From assembly GCA_028288025.1 (NCBI GenBank), contig JAQBOM010000003.1:277540-341539 (forward strand): a stretch of DNA of 64,000 nt, written 5' to 3'. The first letter of the stretch is position 1, and the number at the start of each line of letters is the position of its first letter. The notes under the pieces were generated by a model. That model was not told the DNA's origin. It searched no databases and saw only the letters and a list, made by a program, of their open reading frames with translations. Positions 42,037-51,753 of this stretch are shown piece by piece. Position numbers and translations under genes: made by a program. The stretch is from Mucilaginibacter sp. (GTDB lineage: Bacteria; Bacteroidota; Bacteroidia; Sphingobacteriales; Sphingobacteriaceae).

Positions 42037-42387
42037 ATGATGAAGAAAATTTTGTTGATGTGCTGTTTCCTGATTGGAATTACAGCCGTTAGCCGTGCAC
42101 AAGGCGGCCAGAGAAGAAGTCCGGAAGAAAGAGCTAAATTGTTGCAAACCCAGCTTAAACTTACCGACGACCAAACAGCCAAAATTACCGCTATTTACAC
42201 TGTTCAGACCGCAAAAATGGATAGCATACGTAATGCAGGCGGCGACAGGACGGCTATGACACCGTTAATGCAGGCAGCTAACGATCGTATCAAAGCTATT
42301 TTAACCCCTGATCAGGCAGCAGCCTATCAAAAAATGCAGGATGAAAGACGCGCCAGGATGCAAAACGGCGGCGGCGGTGGTAAATAA
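42037..42387 (+). CDS. small secreted LTxxQ-type (Spy/CpxP-like) protein
   Basis: 116 residues. Signal peptide MKKILLMCCFLIGITAVSRA, cut before QGGQRRSP. Two LTxxQ motifs: KLTDDQ (residues 48-53) and ILTPDQ (about 88-93), as in Spy/CpxP periplasmic chaperones. Ends in Arg/Gly-rich DERRARMQNGGGGGK. Upstream TATCTTTA is one base off the -7 consensus. Single-gene unit with a strong terminator. Confidence 0.82.
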   Translation: MMKKILLMCCFLIGITAVSRAQGGQRRSPEERAKLLQTQLKLTDDQTAKITAIYTVQTAKMDSIRNAGGDRTAMTPLMQAANDRIKAILTPDQAAAYQKMQDERRARMQNGGGGGK

Positions 42388-42412
42388 CACCCTACCTAAA
42401 ATTAATTTTAAC

Positions 42413-42448
42413 AGAAAGCGCTCCTTTAACCGGGGCGCTTTCTTTATT
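42413..42448 (+). terminator. rho-independent terminator after the LTxxQ protein
   Basis: AGAAAGCGCTCC (42413-42424) pairs with GGGGCGCTTTCT (42432-42443) with one T-G pair, then TTATTTT. Confidence 0.88.
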
Positions 42449-42467
42449 TTAGCGGAAATTATCCGCT

Positions 42468-43598
42468 TTGAAACAATCACAGGCATTTATTGAAAAGAAG
42501 CTGGATGAAAGGCGTTTAGCCGGCACTTATAGGGCAATGACACCCAAAAATGCGTTGATTGACTTCTGCTCAAACGACTACCTGGGCTTCGCACGGTCAG
42601 TCGAATTAAAAAATAAGATAGATAAAGAAATAACTAACAGCGGGTTAGTGGCCAATGGTTCAACAGGTTCCCGGTTACTCTCCGGCAATGCCGCTTATAC
42701 CGAAGAACTGGAGGAACAAATTGCGTCATTGCATAGAAGTGAGGCGGGGCTTATTTTCAATTCCGGTTACGATGCCAATCTTGGTCTATTTTCATCTCTG
42801 CCGCAGCGGGGCGATACTATATTACATGATGAGCTCATACATGCCTCTATTATTGATGGAGCCCGCCTAAGTCACGCAAACAGGTATTCATTCAGACATA
42901 ATGATCTGGATAGCCTGGAGGGTAAGTTAAAGCGGGCTAAAGGGATATGCTACGTTGCAATTGAAAGTGTTTACTCGATGGACGGCGACACTGCGCCAGT
43001 AGAGGAAATACTTGAACTTACTGAAAAATACAATGCCAGCCTGATAGTAGACGAAGCGCACGCGATTGGCTTGTTTCATTTTGGCCTTGTTAACCAGTTG
43101 GGCTTGCAAGACAGGGTATTCGCCCGTGTTGTTACCTTCGGAAAAGCACTGGGTTGCCATGGGGCGATAGTATTAGGCGGCGGTTTATTGAGGGACTACC
43201 TGGTAAATTATGCTCGGTCGTTTATTTACACTACGGCAGCACCGTTTCACCAGGTCGCTTCTGTAAAAATGGCGTATCAACAGTTGCGGGAATCAACCAG
43301 CGAGGTCGAAAGGTTAAAAAACAATATCAGCGCTTTCAAACAAAAAATAAAATCTGATAGCAACTATCTCCTAATCAAGAGCGACAGCGCCATACAATGC
43401 ATAGTATTAAAAAGCAACGAAAAAGCTAAGGAGGTCGCCACCCGGCTACAAAATGCCGGCTTTGATGTTCGCCCAATTCTTGGCCCGACTGTACCTTTGG
43501 GAAGCGAGCGCATAAGAATATGTTTGCATTCTTTTAATACAGAAAACGAGGTCACTTTATTGACAGAACATATAAACAAATTTACATATGCCGGATAA
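42468..43598 (+). CDS. bioF: 8-amino-7-oxononanoate synthase BioF
   Basis: PLP enzyme of biotin synthesis joining pimeloyl thioester and alanine. 376 residues. Landmarks: DFCSNDYLGFARS, NGSTGSRLLSGNAAYTEELE, SVYSMDGDTAPVEEI, VDEAHAIGLF, and the PLP lysine in VTFGKALGCHGAIV. Start TTG 42468; the first ATG is 23 codons later and would remove conserved sequence. AGCGGA/TCCGCT (42451-42467) forms a small hairpin that ends at the start codon. Overlaps bioD by 11 nt; bioA, bioB and bioC are not here. Confidence 0.93.
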   Translation: MKQSQAFIEKKLDERRLAGTYRAMTPKNALIDFCSNDYLGFARSVELKNKIDKEITNSGLVANGSTGSRLLSGNAAYTEELEEQIASLHRSEAGLIFNSGYDANLGLFSSLPQRGDTILHDELIHASIIDGARLSHANRYSFRHNDLDSLEGKLKRAKGICYVAIESVYSMDGDTAPVEEILELTEKYNASLIVDEAHAIGLFHFGLVNQLGLQDRVFARVVTFGKALGCHGAIVLGGGLLRDYLVNYARSFIYTTAAPFHQVASVKMAYQQLRESTSEVERLKNNISAFKQKIKSDSNYLLIKSDSAIQCIVLKSNEKAKEVATRLQNAGFDVRPILGPTVPLGSERIRICLHSFNTENEVTLLTEHINKFTYAG

Positions 43599-44205
43599 GC
43601 ACCCTCTATTTGTTACCGGGATAGGAACCGGGATAGGCAAAACCTTAATTTCGGCTATCTTAGTTGAAAAATTAAAGGCTGATTACTGGAAGCCTATACA
43701 GTCAGGCGACCTGGATAGCAGTGATACGTTAACAGTTCAAAACCTGGTATCCAATACAATCTCGGTCTTCCATCCGGAGGCTTATCGATTAACGCAGCCA
43801 TATTCGCCGCATAAGTCGGCTGGGATCGACGGGATAACTATTGAACCGGAAAAATTCTCTCTCCCTGGAACACAAAATACATTAATCATTGAAGGGGCAG
43901 GCGGGCTAATGGTGCCGTTAAATGATCAATTTTTAATGATTGACCTGATCAAACAGGTGGACGCCGAAGTTATACTTGTTTCACAAAATTATCTTGGAAG
44001 TATTAATCATACATTGCTCTCTATCGATGCATTAAAACACAGACGCATACCAATTAAAGGAGTCATTTTTAATGGACCGGAGGATAGCAGTTCCGAAACA
44101 TTTATTCTTAACCACTCACAGTTGAAAAAACTTGGCCATATACCACAATTGGAAAAGGTAAACAATACAACCATTATTAAAGCTGGTCATTATCTGACAC
44201 TATAA
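43588..44205 (+). CDS. bioD: dethiobiotin synthetase BioD
   Basis: Makes dethiobiotin from DAPA, CO2 and ATP. 205 residues. P-loop TGIGTGIGKTLISAILVEKL at the N-terminus (GTGIGKT), YWKPIQSGDLDSSDT for the DAPA phosphate site, EGAGGLMVPLND for Walker-B-like ATP/Mg. It overlaps the bioF end by 11 nt, so bioFD is a coupled unit. A bidirectional terminator follows. Confidence 0.93.
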   Translation: MPDKHPLFVTGIGTGIGKTLISAILVEKLKADYWKPIQSGDLDSSDTLTVQNLVSNTISVFHPEAYRLTQPYSPHKSAGIDGITIEPEKFSLPGTQNTLIIEGAGGLMVPLNDQFLMIDLIKQVDAEVILVSQNYLGSINHTLLSIDALKHRRIPIKGVIFNGPEDSSSETFILNHSQLKKLGHIPQLEKVNNTTIIKAGHYLTL

Positions 44206-44230
44206 AAAAAGCCCCGACAAACGGGGCTTC
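44205..44230 (+). terminator. bidirectional terminator between bioD and the hypothetical gene
   Basis: Perfect 8-bp stem AAGCCCCG (44209-44216) / CGGGGCTT (44222-44229), loop ACAAA. The A-tract at 44203-44210 becomes the T-run for the minus-strand gene ending at 44260. Confidence 0.85.
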
Positions 44231-44259
44231 TTAATTAACTACTAGTGATATAAACCTAA

Positions 44260-44937
44260 TTATAACGAGTTATAGTATGCCATAAGCTTACTTAAATCCT
44301 CATCATTTTTTAAATTTATATTATTAGTTCTCATAAAGCTTTCTAATTGGGGCTGCTTATTGGATAACGCAGTCAGTATTGATTTTTTATCCTTTTTTAT
44401 TGGTAATACCCTCTCCGAGACGATGATATAATACTTTACATTATCATCAAATCGTTGAACAACCGTCGTCGAATTGTATTCCTTTGATTCTGAGATCGAT
44501 TTTGTGGTCCTTTTTAGCAACTGTGCCGTACCGTCACTAAGCACTTCAAAAAACGAGTTTTCAGTACTATTCGGAATATTTTTATATCCGTTTCTGAAAA
44601 GTTTCTCATGCAGTTCATCGCCGGCGCCGTATTCCATTTTAAACTCCCTAACCGGATCAACAAAAATTAAAGTATCTTTTTTTTTATCCTGAAAATACAA
44701 TTCATCTTTAAGTTGGTCATACTTTAACAAAACATCCTTGAAAGTTCTGCCATCGGCCATTTTGACCATTCCCTTTGCCCATTGATCGCTTAAAAAAGGG
44801 GAACCGGAAACATTAGTGTAGCCCGAAATTGTCCTCATAGGCACACCGTTAATGTTCTCCGCAAACTGGGCGTGAGCACACTCAACGGTAATAAATATTA
44901 GTAATACAGAAACACTATACAAAAATTTATTTACCAT
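44260..44937 (-). CDS. secreted protein of unknown function
   Basis: 225 residues. Signal MVNKFLYSVSVLLIFITVECAHA with cleavage before QFAENING. The mature chain has GSPFLSDQWAKGMVKMADGR and FKDVLLKYDQLKDELYFQD, otherwise charged and Lys/Glu/Ser-rich. No family recognised. It lies between bioD and the SusCD operon and is separated from the latter by a strong terminator, so probably its own unit. Confidence 0.65.
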   Translation of the reverse strand: MVNKFLYSVSVLLIFITVECAHAQFAENINGVPMRTISGYTNVSGSPFLSDQWAKGMVKMADGRTFKDVLLKYDQLKDELYFQDKKKDTLIFVDPVREFKMEYGAGDELHEKLFRNGYKNIPNSTENSFFEVLSDGTAQLLKRTTKSISESKEYNSTTVVQRFDDNVKYYIIVSERVLPIKKDKKSILTALSNKQPQLESFMRTNNINLKNDEDLSKLMAYYNSL

Positions 44938-44993
44938 GACATAATATGGGGAAAAAAGCTGCTATTGTACAGTAACTAAAATACTATAATTGC

Positions 44994-45029
44994 TTAAAAA
45001 AGCCGTCCTGAATAGATCAGAACGGCTTT
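44994..45029 (-). terminator. terminator after the SusCD operon
   Basis: AAAGCCGT-CTGA pairs with TCAG-ACGGCTTT (44998-45029, one mismatch); T-run on the minus strand at 44994-45000. It closes the three-gene susC-susD-lipoprotein unit. Confidence 0.88.
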
Positions 45030-45048
45030 ATAATTGCATTTATGAAGC

Positions 45049-45579
45049 TTACGGCTTCATAGTATCATAAAAGCTTTTAAAGTTAAAGCTTGGCGGTATA
45101 CCAGATCCGCCTGTCAAATCAACGATCAACCGTACCGAAGTTCCGGCAGGTATGCTGCCCTGAATCGGGTTTATCAGGATATACGCGGAAGATGAATTAG
45201 CCGGTATGGTAACTGTACGCGCGCCGGTAGGAACAAAATTATAATGTGTTCCTTCAACCGCGGTACTGGTGCTCCTTACAGTATAGTTTATAACTGTGGG
45301 TGTTGACCTTTGCGGCCCAACCAGCTGAACCAAAAGGCTATCCTGAGTCCTTATGTGGATTATTATAGTGTGGGCGGTGTCTGTTTGTGCATCTGCTGCA
45401 GCGGTAGAGACACCGTATTTGGTTAATACAGCGGTTAGCTTACCTGCAGTAATATTTTTAAATTCTACTTCAGTGGGCCCCTTATAGGTAAGGCGGGTAC
45501 TGTCTTTTTCGGGCAGGCAGCCACTCAGCACTACACTTGCCGCGAAAATTATGGTGATATATGAAATTATTTTTTTCAT
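45049..45579 (-). CDS. SusE-position lipoprotein with Ig/Calx-beta-like domain
   Basis: 176 residues. SPII signal IISYITIIFAASVVLSGC with lipobox VLSGC. EGTHYNFVPTGARTVTIPAN and SSAYILINPIQGSIPAGTSV resemble Calx-beta-type strands found in surface glycan-binding or DUF4843-type lipoproteins. It lies 18 bp behind susD as the third operon gene, where SusE/F-like surface proteins sit. Ligand not assigned. Confidence 0.75.
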   Translation of the reverse strand: MKKIISYITIIFAASVVLSGCLPEKDSTRLTYKGPTEVEFKNITAGKLTAVLTKYGVSTAAADAQTDTAHTIIIHIRTQDSLLVQLVGPQRSTPTVINYTVRSTSTAVEGTHYNFVPTGARTVTIPANSSSAYILINPIQGSIPAGTSVRLIVDLTGGSGIPPSFNFKSFYDTMKP

Positions 45580-45597
45580 TTTTTGTTGCGTTTAAAA

Positions 45598-47115
45598 TTA
45601 ATAATTAGGGTTTTGCGGCAATGCCGGGTTAAACAAAACTTCCGAAGTCGGCAGAGGCGCAATTATCCTGTAGTCAGTTGGTGCTATGGTACCAACACCG
45701 GTTGCAGCAGGCTTGGGTATACCAGCGGCCATTCTTTTCAGGTCAAAAAATCTGTTTCCTTCAAAGAATAACTCTCTCCTTCTTTCATTTTGTATAAATG
45801 CGTTAAGCGTAGCATCCGCAGGCACAGCAGCGGCAGAAGCATTTCTCGCTGTTCTTAATTGAACAACAAGTGCCTGTGCTGGCCCAAACTGGCCCTGCGC
45901 CGCCATTGCTTCGGCTTCCATTAACAATACATCCGCATACCTCAGCACTGGTATATTATCAGTATACAAGCCGTTAGCGCCCGAATATTTATTACACCAT
46001 GTAAATGTTGCTGACGTTGTTGCAGTTCTTGAAGTATAGAACATAGCTTTCCGGTCGTCAGTAGGCGTATCGAAGGAAGCAACTAATTCAGCCGAAACGG
46101 TTTGTCCGCCAAACGTAGAAAAGTTGTTTGGTGCGCCGGGTAAACCTACACCAACGAATCCGTATCCTGTTGGTTGTGTATACGTGTATGGCGAGCCATT
46201 TGATCCGGTAACTCCGGCTACCTGTACGCTTTGAACATAGTCAAACTCGATAAGCGACTCAGGATTCGGAATTGATTTAAATGCTTTTGAATAGGTGCCG
46301 GCCGGTGTTAATACTGCCGGGCAAATAGCCGGATTAAGGGCTGCCTGGCATTGGGCTACGCAATTGGGATAATCCTGTGCATAAAGGTACACTTTAGCCA
46401 GCAAACCATGCGCCGAGCTTTCTGACAAGGCATAGGGCGGGTTAGGCTTTGAAGTACCGATAGCCTGGAAAAGCGATATCGCTTTTAAGAAATCGGCCTC
46501 AATCTGTGCATAGGTTTGCGTTATTGTACTGCGGTTTTGTTTAGTAGTTGTACCGGCTATTGTCGTAATCGGGGTTAAACGCAGTACCGCACTAAAGGTA
46601 AAGCCTGCATCGGGTCCTGATGCCGGAACATTATTTGGCTCCCAGCCATATACCCTGGCCAAATCAAAGTAATACAATGCGCGCAGGGCATAAGCTTGTG
46701 CATAAATTGAAGCCTGCAGCGTTTTTTGTGCCGGTGTAACATTCGTGAGCGTGTTAATTCCTGCAATGATCGTATTTAGCTGGTTAATATAAAAGTAACT
46801 GTTTGTCCAGAAATTGAACGTATTGGCCGCAATAAAAAGGTTGGCGTTTGTATACCTTCCGCCTGCCTGCCCGTTATTAGTTACGATATTGTCGGCAAGG
46901 GCATCGCCCTCGATGATCAAATCGCGGCCCCAGTAATTATACCCCTCTGCACCAGCGTAAGCCCCTGCCAACAAGCCCAGGTAGCCATTAACATCAACTA
47001 ATGTTTGAGCCGGAGTAAGCGAGTTTTGAGGAGTAACAGTGACCAATTTCTCACACGATGCCAATGTTATGGCTAGCGTGGTCATGCATATATATATTAT
47101 CTTTTTCATTTTCAA
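45598..47115 (-). CDS. SusD/RagB-family outer-membrane lipoprotein
   Basis: 505 residues. SPII signal with lipobox TLASC, Cys20. TPR-like helical fold of SusD proteins: GYNYWGRDLIIEGDALADN, YALRALYYFDLARVYGW (conserved), DDRKAMFYTSR, VLRYADVLLMEAEAMAAQGQ and ERRRELFFEGNRFFDLKRM. It caps the SusC channel and binds substrate. Directly behind susC (5 bp). Substrate unknown; no glycosidase is in the operon. Confidence 0.95.
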   Translation of the reverse strand: MKMKKIIYICMTTLAITLASCEKLVTVTPQNSLTPAQTLVDVNGYLGLLAGAYAGAEGYNYWGRDLIIEGDALADNIVTNNGQAGGRYTNANLFIAANTFNFWTNSYFYINQLNTIIAGINTLTNVTPAQKTLQASIYAQAYALRALYYFDLARVYGWEPNNVPASGPDAGFTFSAVLRLTPITTIAGTTTKQNRSTITQTYAQIEADFLKAISLFQAIGTSKPNPPYALSESSAHGLLAKVYLYAQDYPNCVAQCQAALNPAICPAVLTPAGTYSKAFKSIPNPESLIEFDYVQSVQVAGVTGSNGSPYTYTQPTGYGFVGVGLPGAPNNFSTFGGQTVSAELVASFDTPTDDRKAMFYTSRTATTSATFTWCNKYSGANGLYTDNIPVLRYADVLLMEAEAMAAQGQFGPAQALVVQLRTARNASAAAVPADATLNAFIQNERRRELFFEGNRFFDLKRMAAGIPKPAATGVGTIAPTDYRIIAPLPTSEVLFNPALPQNPNY

Positions 47116-47120
47116 GTAAT

Positions 47121-50100
47121 TTAAAATTTAGCTTTAATACCAGCGGTAAGTGTTCTTTCATTTGGATAAAAGTTCAGGTTGGTACCGGTGTTTTCAGGAT
47201 CATCTCCCCTGTAATTGGTAAATGTTAACAGGTTAAGACCCTGAACAAAAACAGTTAGTCCCGAGATACCTACATGCTGTGTAACCTTTGAAGGGATCGT
47301 ATAGTTTAAGGTAGCTGATTTTAACCTGATATACGATGCAACATCCACACCCCTGGAGCTAAAAGTTCCTTGTGATGCCGATAAAGGTTCGGTACCATTA
47401 TATGCCCTTGGAAGGTAAGCTATCTGGCCTGGTGCTGTCCAGCGTGTTAGTACGTCCACTGTTTTGTTGTCAGCATTGCTCAGGTTTTCGTACGAGTTCA
47501 ACTGCGCTTGTAAGATAGAAGAGTTGCCGTATTGATACTGGAACATGAAGTCTAACGATATGCCTTTATATGAAACAGTGTTAGAAAAACCGCCGGTTAA
47601 CGTTGGATTAACGTGGCCCAGTATAAACTGATCAGCAGTTTTGGGGTTATAGGTGATATTTCCTTTAGCATCATAATACATGCCGCGGCCATCTGCCGGA
47701 TTAACACCTGCCCATTTCGGACCATAAATTAAATTAAGCGGCTGGCCAACTACGTATGTGAAAGTTTGGATCTGCTGAACACCGTTGTAAAGAGATAATA
47801 ATTTAGTCCTATTATAACCCAGGTTAAATGAAGTGATCCATTTAAAACCACCTTTGTCAACGTTAACGGTGTTTATCAGCACATCATATCCCTCGCTTTT
47901 TGCTGAACCTGTGTTCTGGTTAATTGAGGTAAATCCTGTATCGCCCGGAACTTGCTGGGCAAGTAAAAGCTTTGTATTTGTTTTTCGGTAAACATCAAAC
48001 GAACCGGTAATACGGTTATTAAAAAATCCAAAGTCTATACCGATATCCGCTTGTGCTGATCTTTCCCACGATAAGTTAGGTACGGCCACCTGGGTAAGCC
48101 CTAAGCCGCCCTGTAAGCCGCCTGGCAAAACTCCTCCGCTACTAGGCGTAAACTGGTATTGACCGGCACCTGCAACAAGGTTACCTACGCCGTTGTATAA
48201 AGCAAGTGCACCAAAGTTTGCCAGCGGAAGTTCGCCAACTACACCATAACTAACGCGTGGTTTAAGCTGGGTTACAAAGGATGTATTCTTCATAAAATCT
48301 TCCCTGGTCATTTCCCATCCTGCTGATCCGCCGTAAAACAAACCATATTTGTTATTGGCGCCAAACCTGGATGAACCATCATACCTGCCGTTTAACGTGA
48401 AGAAATATTTGTCTTTATATTTATAAGAAATATTTCCTAAAAAGCCGGCTGTTTTATAACCGGTAAATAGTGACGATGGGGCCGAAGGTGTAGACGCGTT
48501 GGAAAGCAGCGTAAACAATGGGCTTGGGAAGCCTGTAGCTGATGCTGCTAAAATTTGCTGGGTTACCGATCTGTATTCAAAACCGGCGATGGCTGATAAA
48601 CTGTGCTCACCTAATTTCTTATTGAAATTAAAGGTACCGCTCACATTATAATTAATGTTCCGCTGGTAGTCTTCAAATCCCGCACCATTGGTGGTTGCAG
48701 CAACTAACAGTGTGGCCGGACGATAATTAAAATCGTGAACGTCGGAAAAATCAAGGCCGCCAAATGCCTTAAATGACAATTCGGGGATAAATTTATACGT
48801 CAGCGCTAAGTTATCAACCGTTTGGAATGTCCCAACGGTTCTTTGCTCCAACGCAAGATTTTGAACCTCATTCAGCGAGTTTCTTCCTACCAGGGCGGTG
48901 TTATAAGTTCCATCCGGATTAAATATAGCGTTTACAGGAGGTGTTAACTCAGCACCAGTAAAAGGAGCATTGGTAAAGAAACCTTGCGTGCTTGTTGACC
49001 CCAATACATTTGATCCGGTTAAGCTAAATGAAGCTACGACAGAGAGTTTGTCAGTAACAGCATTGGTAATACTACCCCTCAATGTTCCTCTTTGAAATAA
49101 TGAATTAAGAATTGTACCCCCGGTATTGTTATATGAGCCGGAAATAAAGAACTGTGTTTTAGCATCACCTCCGCTTAATGACAGGTCATACTGTGAAACT
49201 TTACCGGTTTGACTGATTGCTTTTACCCAATCATAGGTTGGTATTACCGCAGGAACTACACCACCAGGGAAAGCCGCGCTGTAAGAAGCGATGGCATTGG
49301 TTGTTGCAGTGGCAACGGAAGCGCCGGTACGTGTGGCCACGTTAATGAAGGCCTCGTTTTGTAATTGAACGTACTGGGCTCCTGTTATGGTTTTATAATT
49401 ATTATAAGGCTGGGCGCGTCCAAACTGCACTGAGGCGTTGACCTGCGTTTTGCCCGACTTACCATGCTTGGTAGTAACGATCACAACCCCGTTTGCAGCT
49501 AACGCTCCGTAAATTGCCGAAGAAGCAGCATCTTTTAATATTTCAATGGATTCAATATCATCAGGATTAATGGCCGATAATGCATCTAGGGAGGTTTGCC
49601 CCCCGATAGTTCCACTATTCATCTGAACACCGTCGATAATATACAATGGTTGGGTAGTACCGTTAACGGTTGCTACACCCCTGATTTGAACAGAGATACC
49701 ACCGCCCGGCTGGCCACCACCTGTTGAGGTTACCTGCACACCCGCAGCGCGGCCTTGTATAGCGCGATCGAGTGTTTGTACCGGTTGGTCAGCGAAGTCA
49801 CTTCCTTTAATAGAAGAAATTGCACCGGTGATCTCACGTTTCTTTTCTACACCGTAACCTGTTACAACAACTTCGTTCAACGACTTGCTGTCGGGAGCAA
49901 GGTTAATATTCATTGTTGTGCCGGTAATTTTAACCGTCTGCGGGAGATAGCCCAAGTAACTAAATGTAAGGGATGTGGCCCCTGCAGGTGCGGTAACGCT
50001 GTAAGCACCTTGTACGTTTGTTTGAACGCCCAAATTAGTACCTGTAATTTTTACAGACACGCCCGGAAGCGGCTTGCCATCGTCGGCACCGATTACAGTA

Positions 50101-50183
50101 CCTGTAATTTTTCTGCTTTGAGCATATACACTAGTAAGTGTAACAAGGCTCAAAAGAAGAAACGTAAGTAAAATTTTCTTCAT
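47121..50183 (-). CDS. SusC/RagA-family TonB-linked outer-membrane protein
   Basis: 1020 residues. Signal KKILLTFLLLSLVTLTSVYA, then carboxypeptidase-D-like domain (GTVIGADDGKPLPGVSVKIT), TonB box/plug (EVVVTGYGVEKKREITGAIS, YIIDGVQMNSGTIGG, ALAANGVVIVTTKHGK), and 22-strand barrel ending LTAGIKAKF. ATG 50183 starts the signal; the frame is open 16 codons further upstream. It imports the operon's unknown substrate with SusD. No FecR/ECF pair and no TonB-energised regulator is next to it. Confidence 0.96.
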   Translation of the reverse strand: MKKILLTFLLLSLVTLTSVYAQSRKITGTVIGADDGKPLPGVSVKITGTNLGVQTNVQGAYSVTAPAGATSLTFSYLGYLPQTVKITGTTMNINLAPDSKSLNEVVVTGYGVEKKREITGAISSIKGSDFADQPVQTLDRAIQGRAAGVQVTSTGGGQPGGGISVQIRGVATVNGTTQPLYIIDGVQMNSGTIGGQTSLDALSAINPDDIESIEILKDAASSAIYGALAANGVVIVTTKHGKSGKTQVNASVQFGRAQPYNNYKTITGAQYVQLQNEAFINVATRTGASVATATTNAIASYSAAFPGGVVPAVIPTYDWVKAISQTGKVSQYDLSLSGGDAKTQFFISGSYNNTGGTILNSLFQRGTLRGSITNAVTDKLSVVASFSLTGSNVLGSTSTQGFFTNAPFTGAELTPPVNAIFNPDGTYNTALVGRNSLNEVQNLALEQRTVGTFQTVDNLALTYKFIPELSFKAFGGLDFSDVHDFNYRPATLLVAATTNGAGFEDYQRNINYNVSGTFNFNKKLGEHSLSAIAGFEYRSVTQQILAASATGFPSPLFTLLSNASTPSAPSSLFTGYKTAGFLGNISYKYKDKYFFTLNGRYDGSSRFGANNKYGLFYGGSAGWEMTREDFMKNTSFVTQLKPRVSYGVVGELPLANFGALALYNGVGNLVAGAGQYQFTPSSGGVLPGGLQGGLGLTQVAVPNLSWERSAQADIGIDFGFFNNRITGSFDVYRKTNTKLLLAQQVPGDTGFTSINQNTGSAKSEGYDVLINTVNVDKGGFKWITSFNLGYNRTKLLSLYNGVQQIQTFTYVVGQPLNLIYGPKWAGVNPADGRGMYYDAKGNITYNPKTADQFILGHVNPTLTGGFSNTVSYKGISLDFMFQYQYGNSSILQAQLNSYENLSNADNKTVDVLTRWTAPGQIAYLPRAYNGTEPLSASQGTFSSRGVDVASYIRLKSATLNYTIPSKVTQHVGISGLTVFVQGLNLLTFTNYRGDDPENTGTNLNFYPNERTLTAGIKAKF

Positions 50184-50480
50184 GTGTTTGATTTTGTTAA
50201 TAGTTAATAATAAAGCACCGTAATTTATCAATTTCGTAACACACTCGTTACGTTTGTTAATAGATTGTTAAAGAATGACTTTTGTGTGACAGAACTTATT
50301 ATAGGCTATTACTAAAAATTATAAGCTTTTTTTCTTTATTTTTTTAATTTTTAAATTAAAAAGCACGTTATAACATGGAAATTTCTATTCCTGTATAATT
50401 ATCAATCAAAAGGCAATATGTATTTATTGATAAAAAATCAGGGAATAATCGCAACCTTCGTAAACCAATTCAAATTATTT
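50184..50480. other. intergenic region between susC and the hydroxyacyl-CoA dehydrogenase gene
   Basis: 297 bp, AT-rich. CGTAAC-acactc-GTTACG (50236-50253) is a perfect inverted repeat upstream of susC. Two tgttaatag words (50202 and 50257 areas) flank it. No TAnnTTTG found on either strand, so promoters here are not recognised. Confidence 0.45.
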
Positions 50481-51395
50481 ATGACCAATATTACAGTAAT
50501 CGGATCCGGCACTATGGGTAACGGTATCGCACATACGTTTGCGCAGTACGGATTTGAGGTTGCCCTGGTAGATATCAGCCAGGAATCATTGTCCCGGGCG
50601 ATACAAGCCATAACCGGCAATCTTGACAGGCAGGTAAAAAAAGGATCAATAGATGAGCAGCTTAAACAGCATACGCTAAGCAAAATAAAAACATATACCG
50701 ATCTCAATCCGGCTGCAGCAAATGCCGACCTGGTTGTTGAAGCAGCAACAGAAAATCCCGAGATCAAACTAAACCTATTTAAACAACTAAGCGATATCTG
50801 TAAAGAGGGCGCCATACTCGCGTCAAATACTTCATCTATTTCTATCACGCAAATCGCTTCTGTAACCAAAAACCCGGGCAATGTTATAGGTATGCATTTT
50901 ATGAATCCTGTGCCTGTTATGAAACTGGTTGAGGTGATAAGGGGCTATGCTACTACCGACGAAGTTACTAATACTATTATGGGGCTGGCAAAGCAATTGG
51001 ATAAACTGCCTGTTGAAGTAAATGATTACCCTGGCTTTGTTGCCAACCGGATTTTAATGCCGATGATAAACGAAGCTATTTATACCTTATATGAGGGCGT
51101 AGCGGGGGTTGAAGAAATAGATACTGTAATGAAATTGGGAATGGCGCATCCGATGGGCCCGCTTCAATTGGCTGACTTTATTGGGTTGGATGTATGCTTA
51201 GCCATACTGAATGTATTATATAACGGGTTTGGAAATCAAAAATATGCGCCATGCCCTTTGCTGGTTAATATGGTAGCGGCGGGACGTAAGGGCATTAAAT
51301 CGGGAGAAGGGTTTTATGTATATTCAGATCACGATAATAAAAACTTCATTGTATCGCCCAAATTTAACCGCAACAAATCTGCGACGATTGATTAA
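50481..51395 (+). CDS. 3-hydroxybutyryl-CoA dehydrogenase
   Basis: 304 residues. NAD-binding TNITVIGSGTMGNGIAHTFA with GxGxxG at 8-13, catalytic region FMNPVPVMKLVEVIRG, and PGFVANRILMPMINEAIYTL (C-terminal domain), DFIGLDVCLAILNVL. Oxidises 3-hydroxyacyl-CoA with NAD in butanoate or fatty-acid metabolism. ATG 50481 is used, as the upstream 21 codons have no Rossmann sequence. The gene stands alone. Confidence 0.93.
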   Translation: MTNITVIGSGTMGNGIAHTFAQYGFEVALVDISQESLSRAIQAITGNLDRQVKKGSIDEQLKQHTLSKIKTYTDLNPAAANADLVVEAATENPEIKLNLFKQLSDICKEGAILASNTSSISITQIASVTKNPGNVIGMHFMNPVPVMKLVEVIRGYATTDEVTNTIMGLAKQLDKLPVEVNDYPGFVANRILMPMINEAIYTLYEGVAGVEEIDTVMKLGMAHPMGPLQLADFIGLDVCLAILNVLYNGFGNQKYAPCPLLVNMVAAGRKGIKSGEGFYVYSDHDNKNFIVSPKFNRNKSATID

Positions 51396-51458
51396 AATGT
51401 AAACTTTTTTATTTGCCGTTTGTCAGTATATGTATTATAAAATATTAAACGTATACAG

Positions 51459-51752
51459 ATGAAAAATGTATTAAAATTGGGGATGATGCTCGTTTTAGCA
51501 GTGTCCCTGTTCCTATCTTCTTGTTCAGGGAGCTATTATGTGGCCGATCAACCCGTTGAACCAGTATATGACAGGCCTGCCGCGCCGTATGACGGCGCCG
51601 TTTGGATTGATGGCGACTGGGCCTGGGACGGAAGCCGTTATGCTTACAACCAGGGACGCTGGGAAAGGCCAAGAGCCGGCCGTGTTTGGACCCGCGGCTC
51701 GTGGGAACATGGCAATCGTGGTTACAGATGGCACAGAGGGGGCTGGAGATAG
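51459..51752 (+). CDS. YXWGXW-repeat-like lipoprotein
   Basis: 97 residues. SPII signal MKNVLKLGMMLVLAVSLFLSSC with lipobox LFLSSC. The mature part is Trp/Arg/Gly-rich: WIDGDWAWDGSRYAYNQGRW, then VWTRGSWEHGNRGYRWHRGGW, which is the short tandem W-x-G-x-W repeat of BcpO-related proteins. Function unknown; envelope-facing. The tail ends just before an inverted word-repeat element. Confidence 0.8.
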   Translation: MKNVLKLGMMLVLAVSLFLSSCSGSYYVADQPVEPVYDRPAAPYDGAVWIDGDWAWDGSRYAYNQGRWERPRAGRVWTRGSWEHGNRGYRWHRGGWR

Positions 51753-51753
51753 T

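Noticed and set aside
50236..50253. Terminator or riboswitch upstream of susC
   Set aside because: Only a 6-bp stem CGTAAC/GTTACG, no T-run and no known riboswitch core; left as an inverted repeat.
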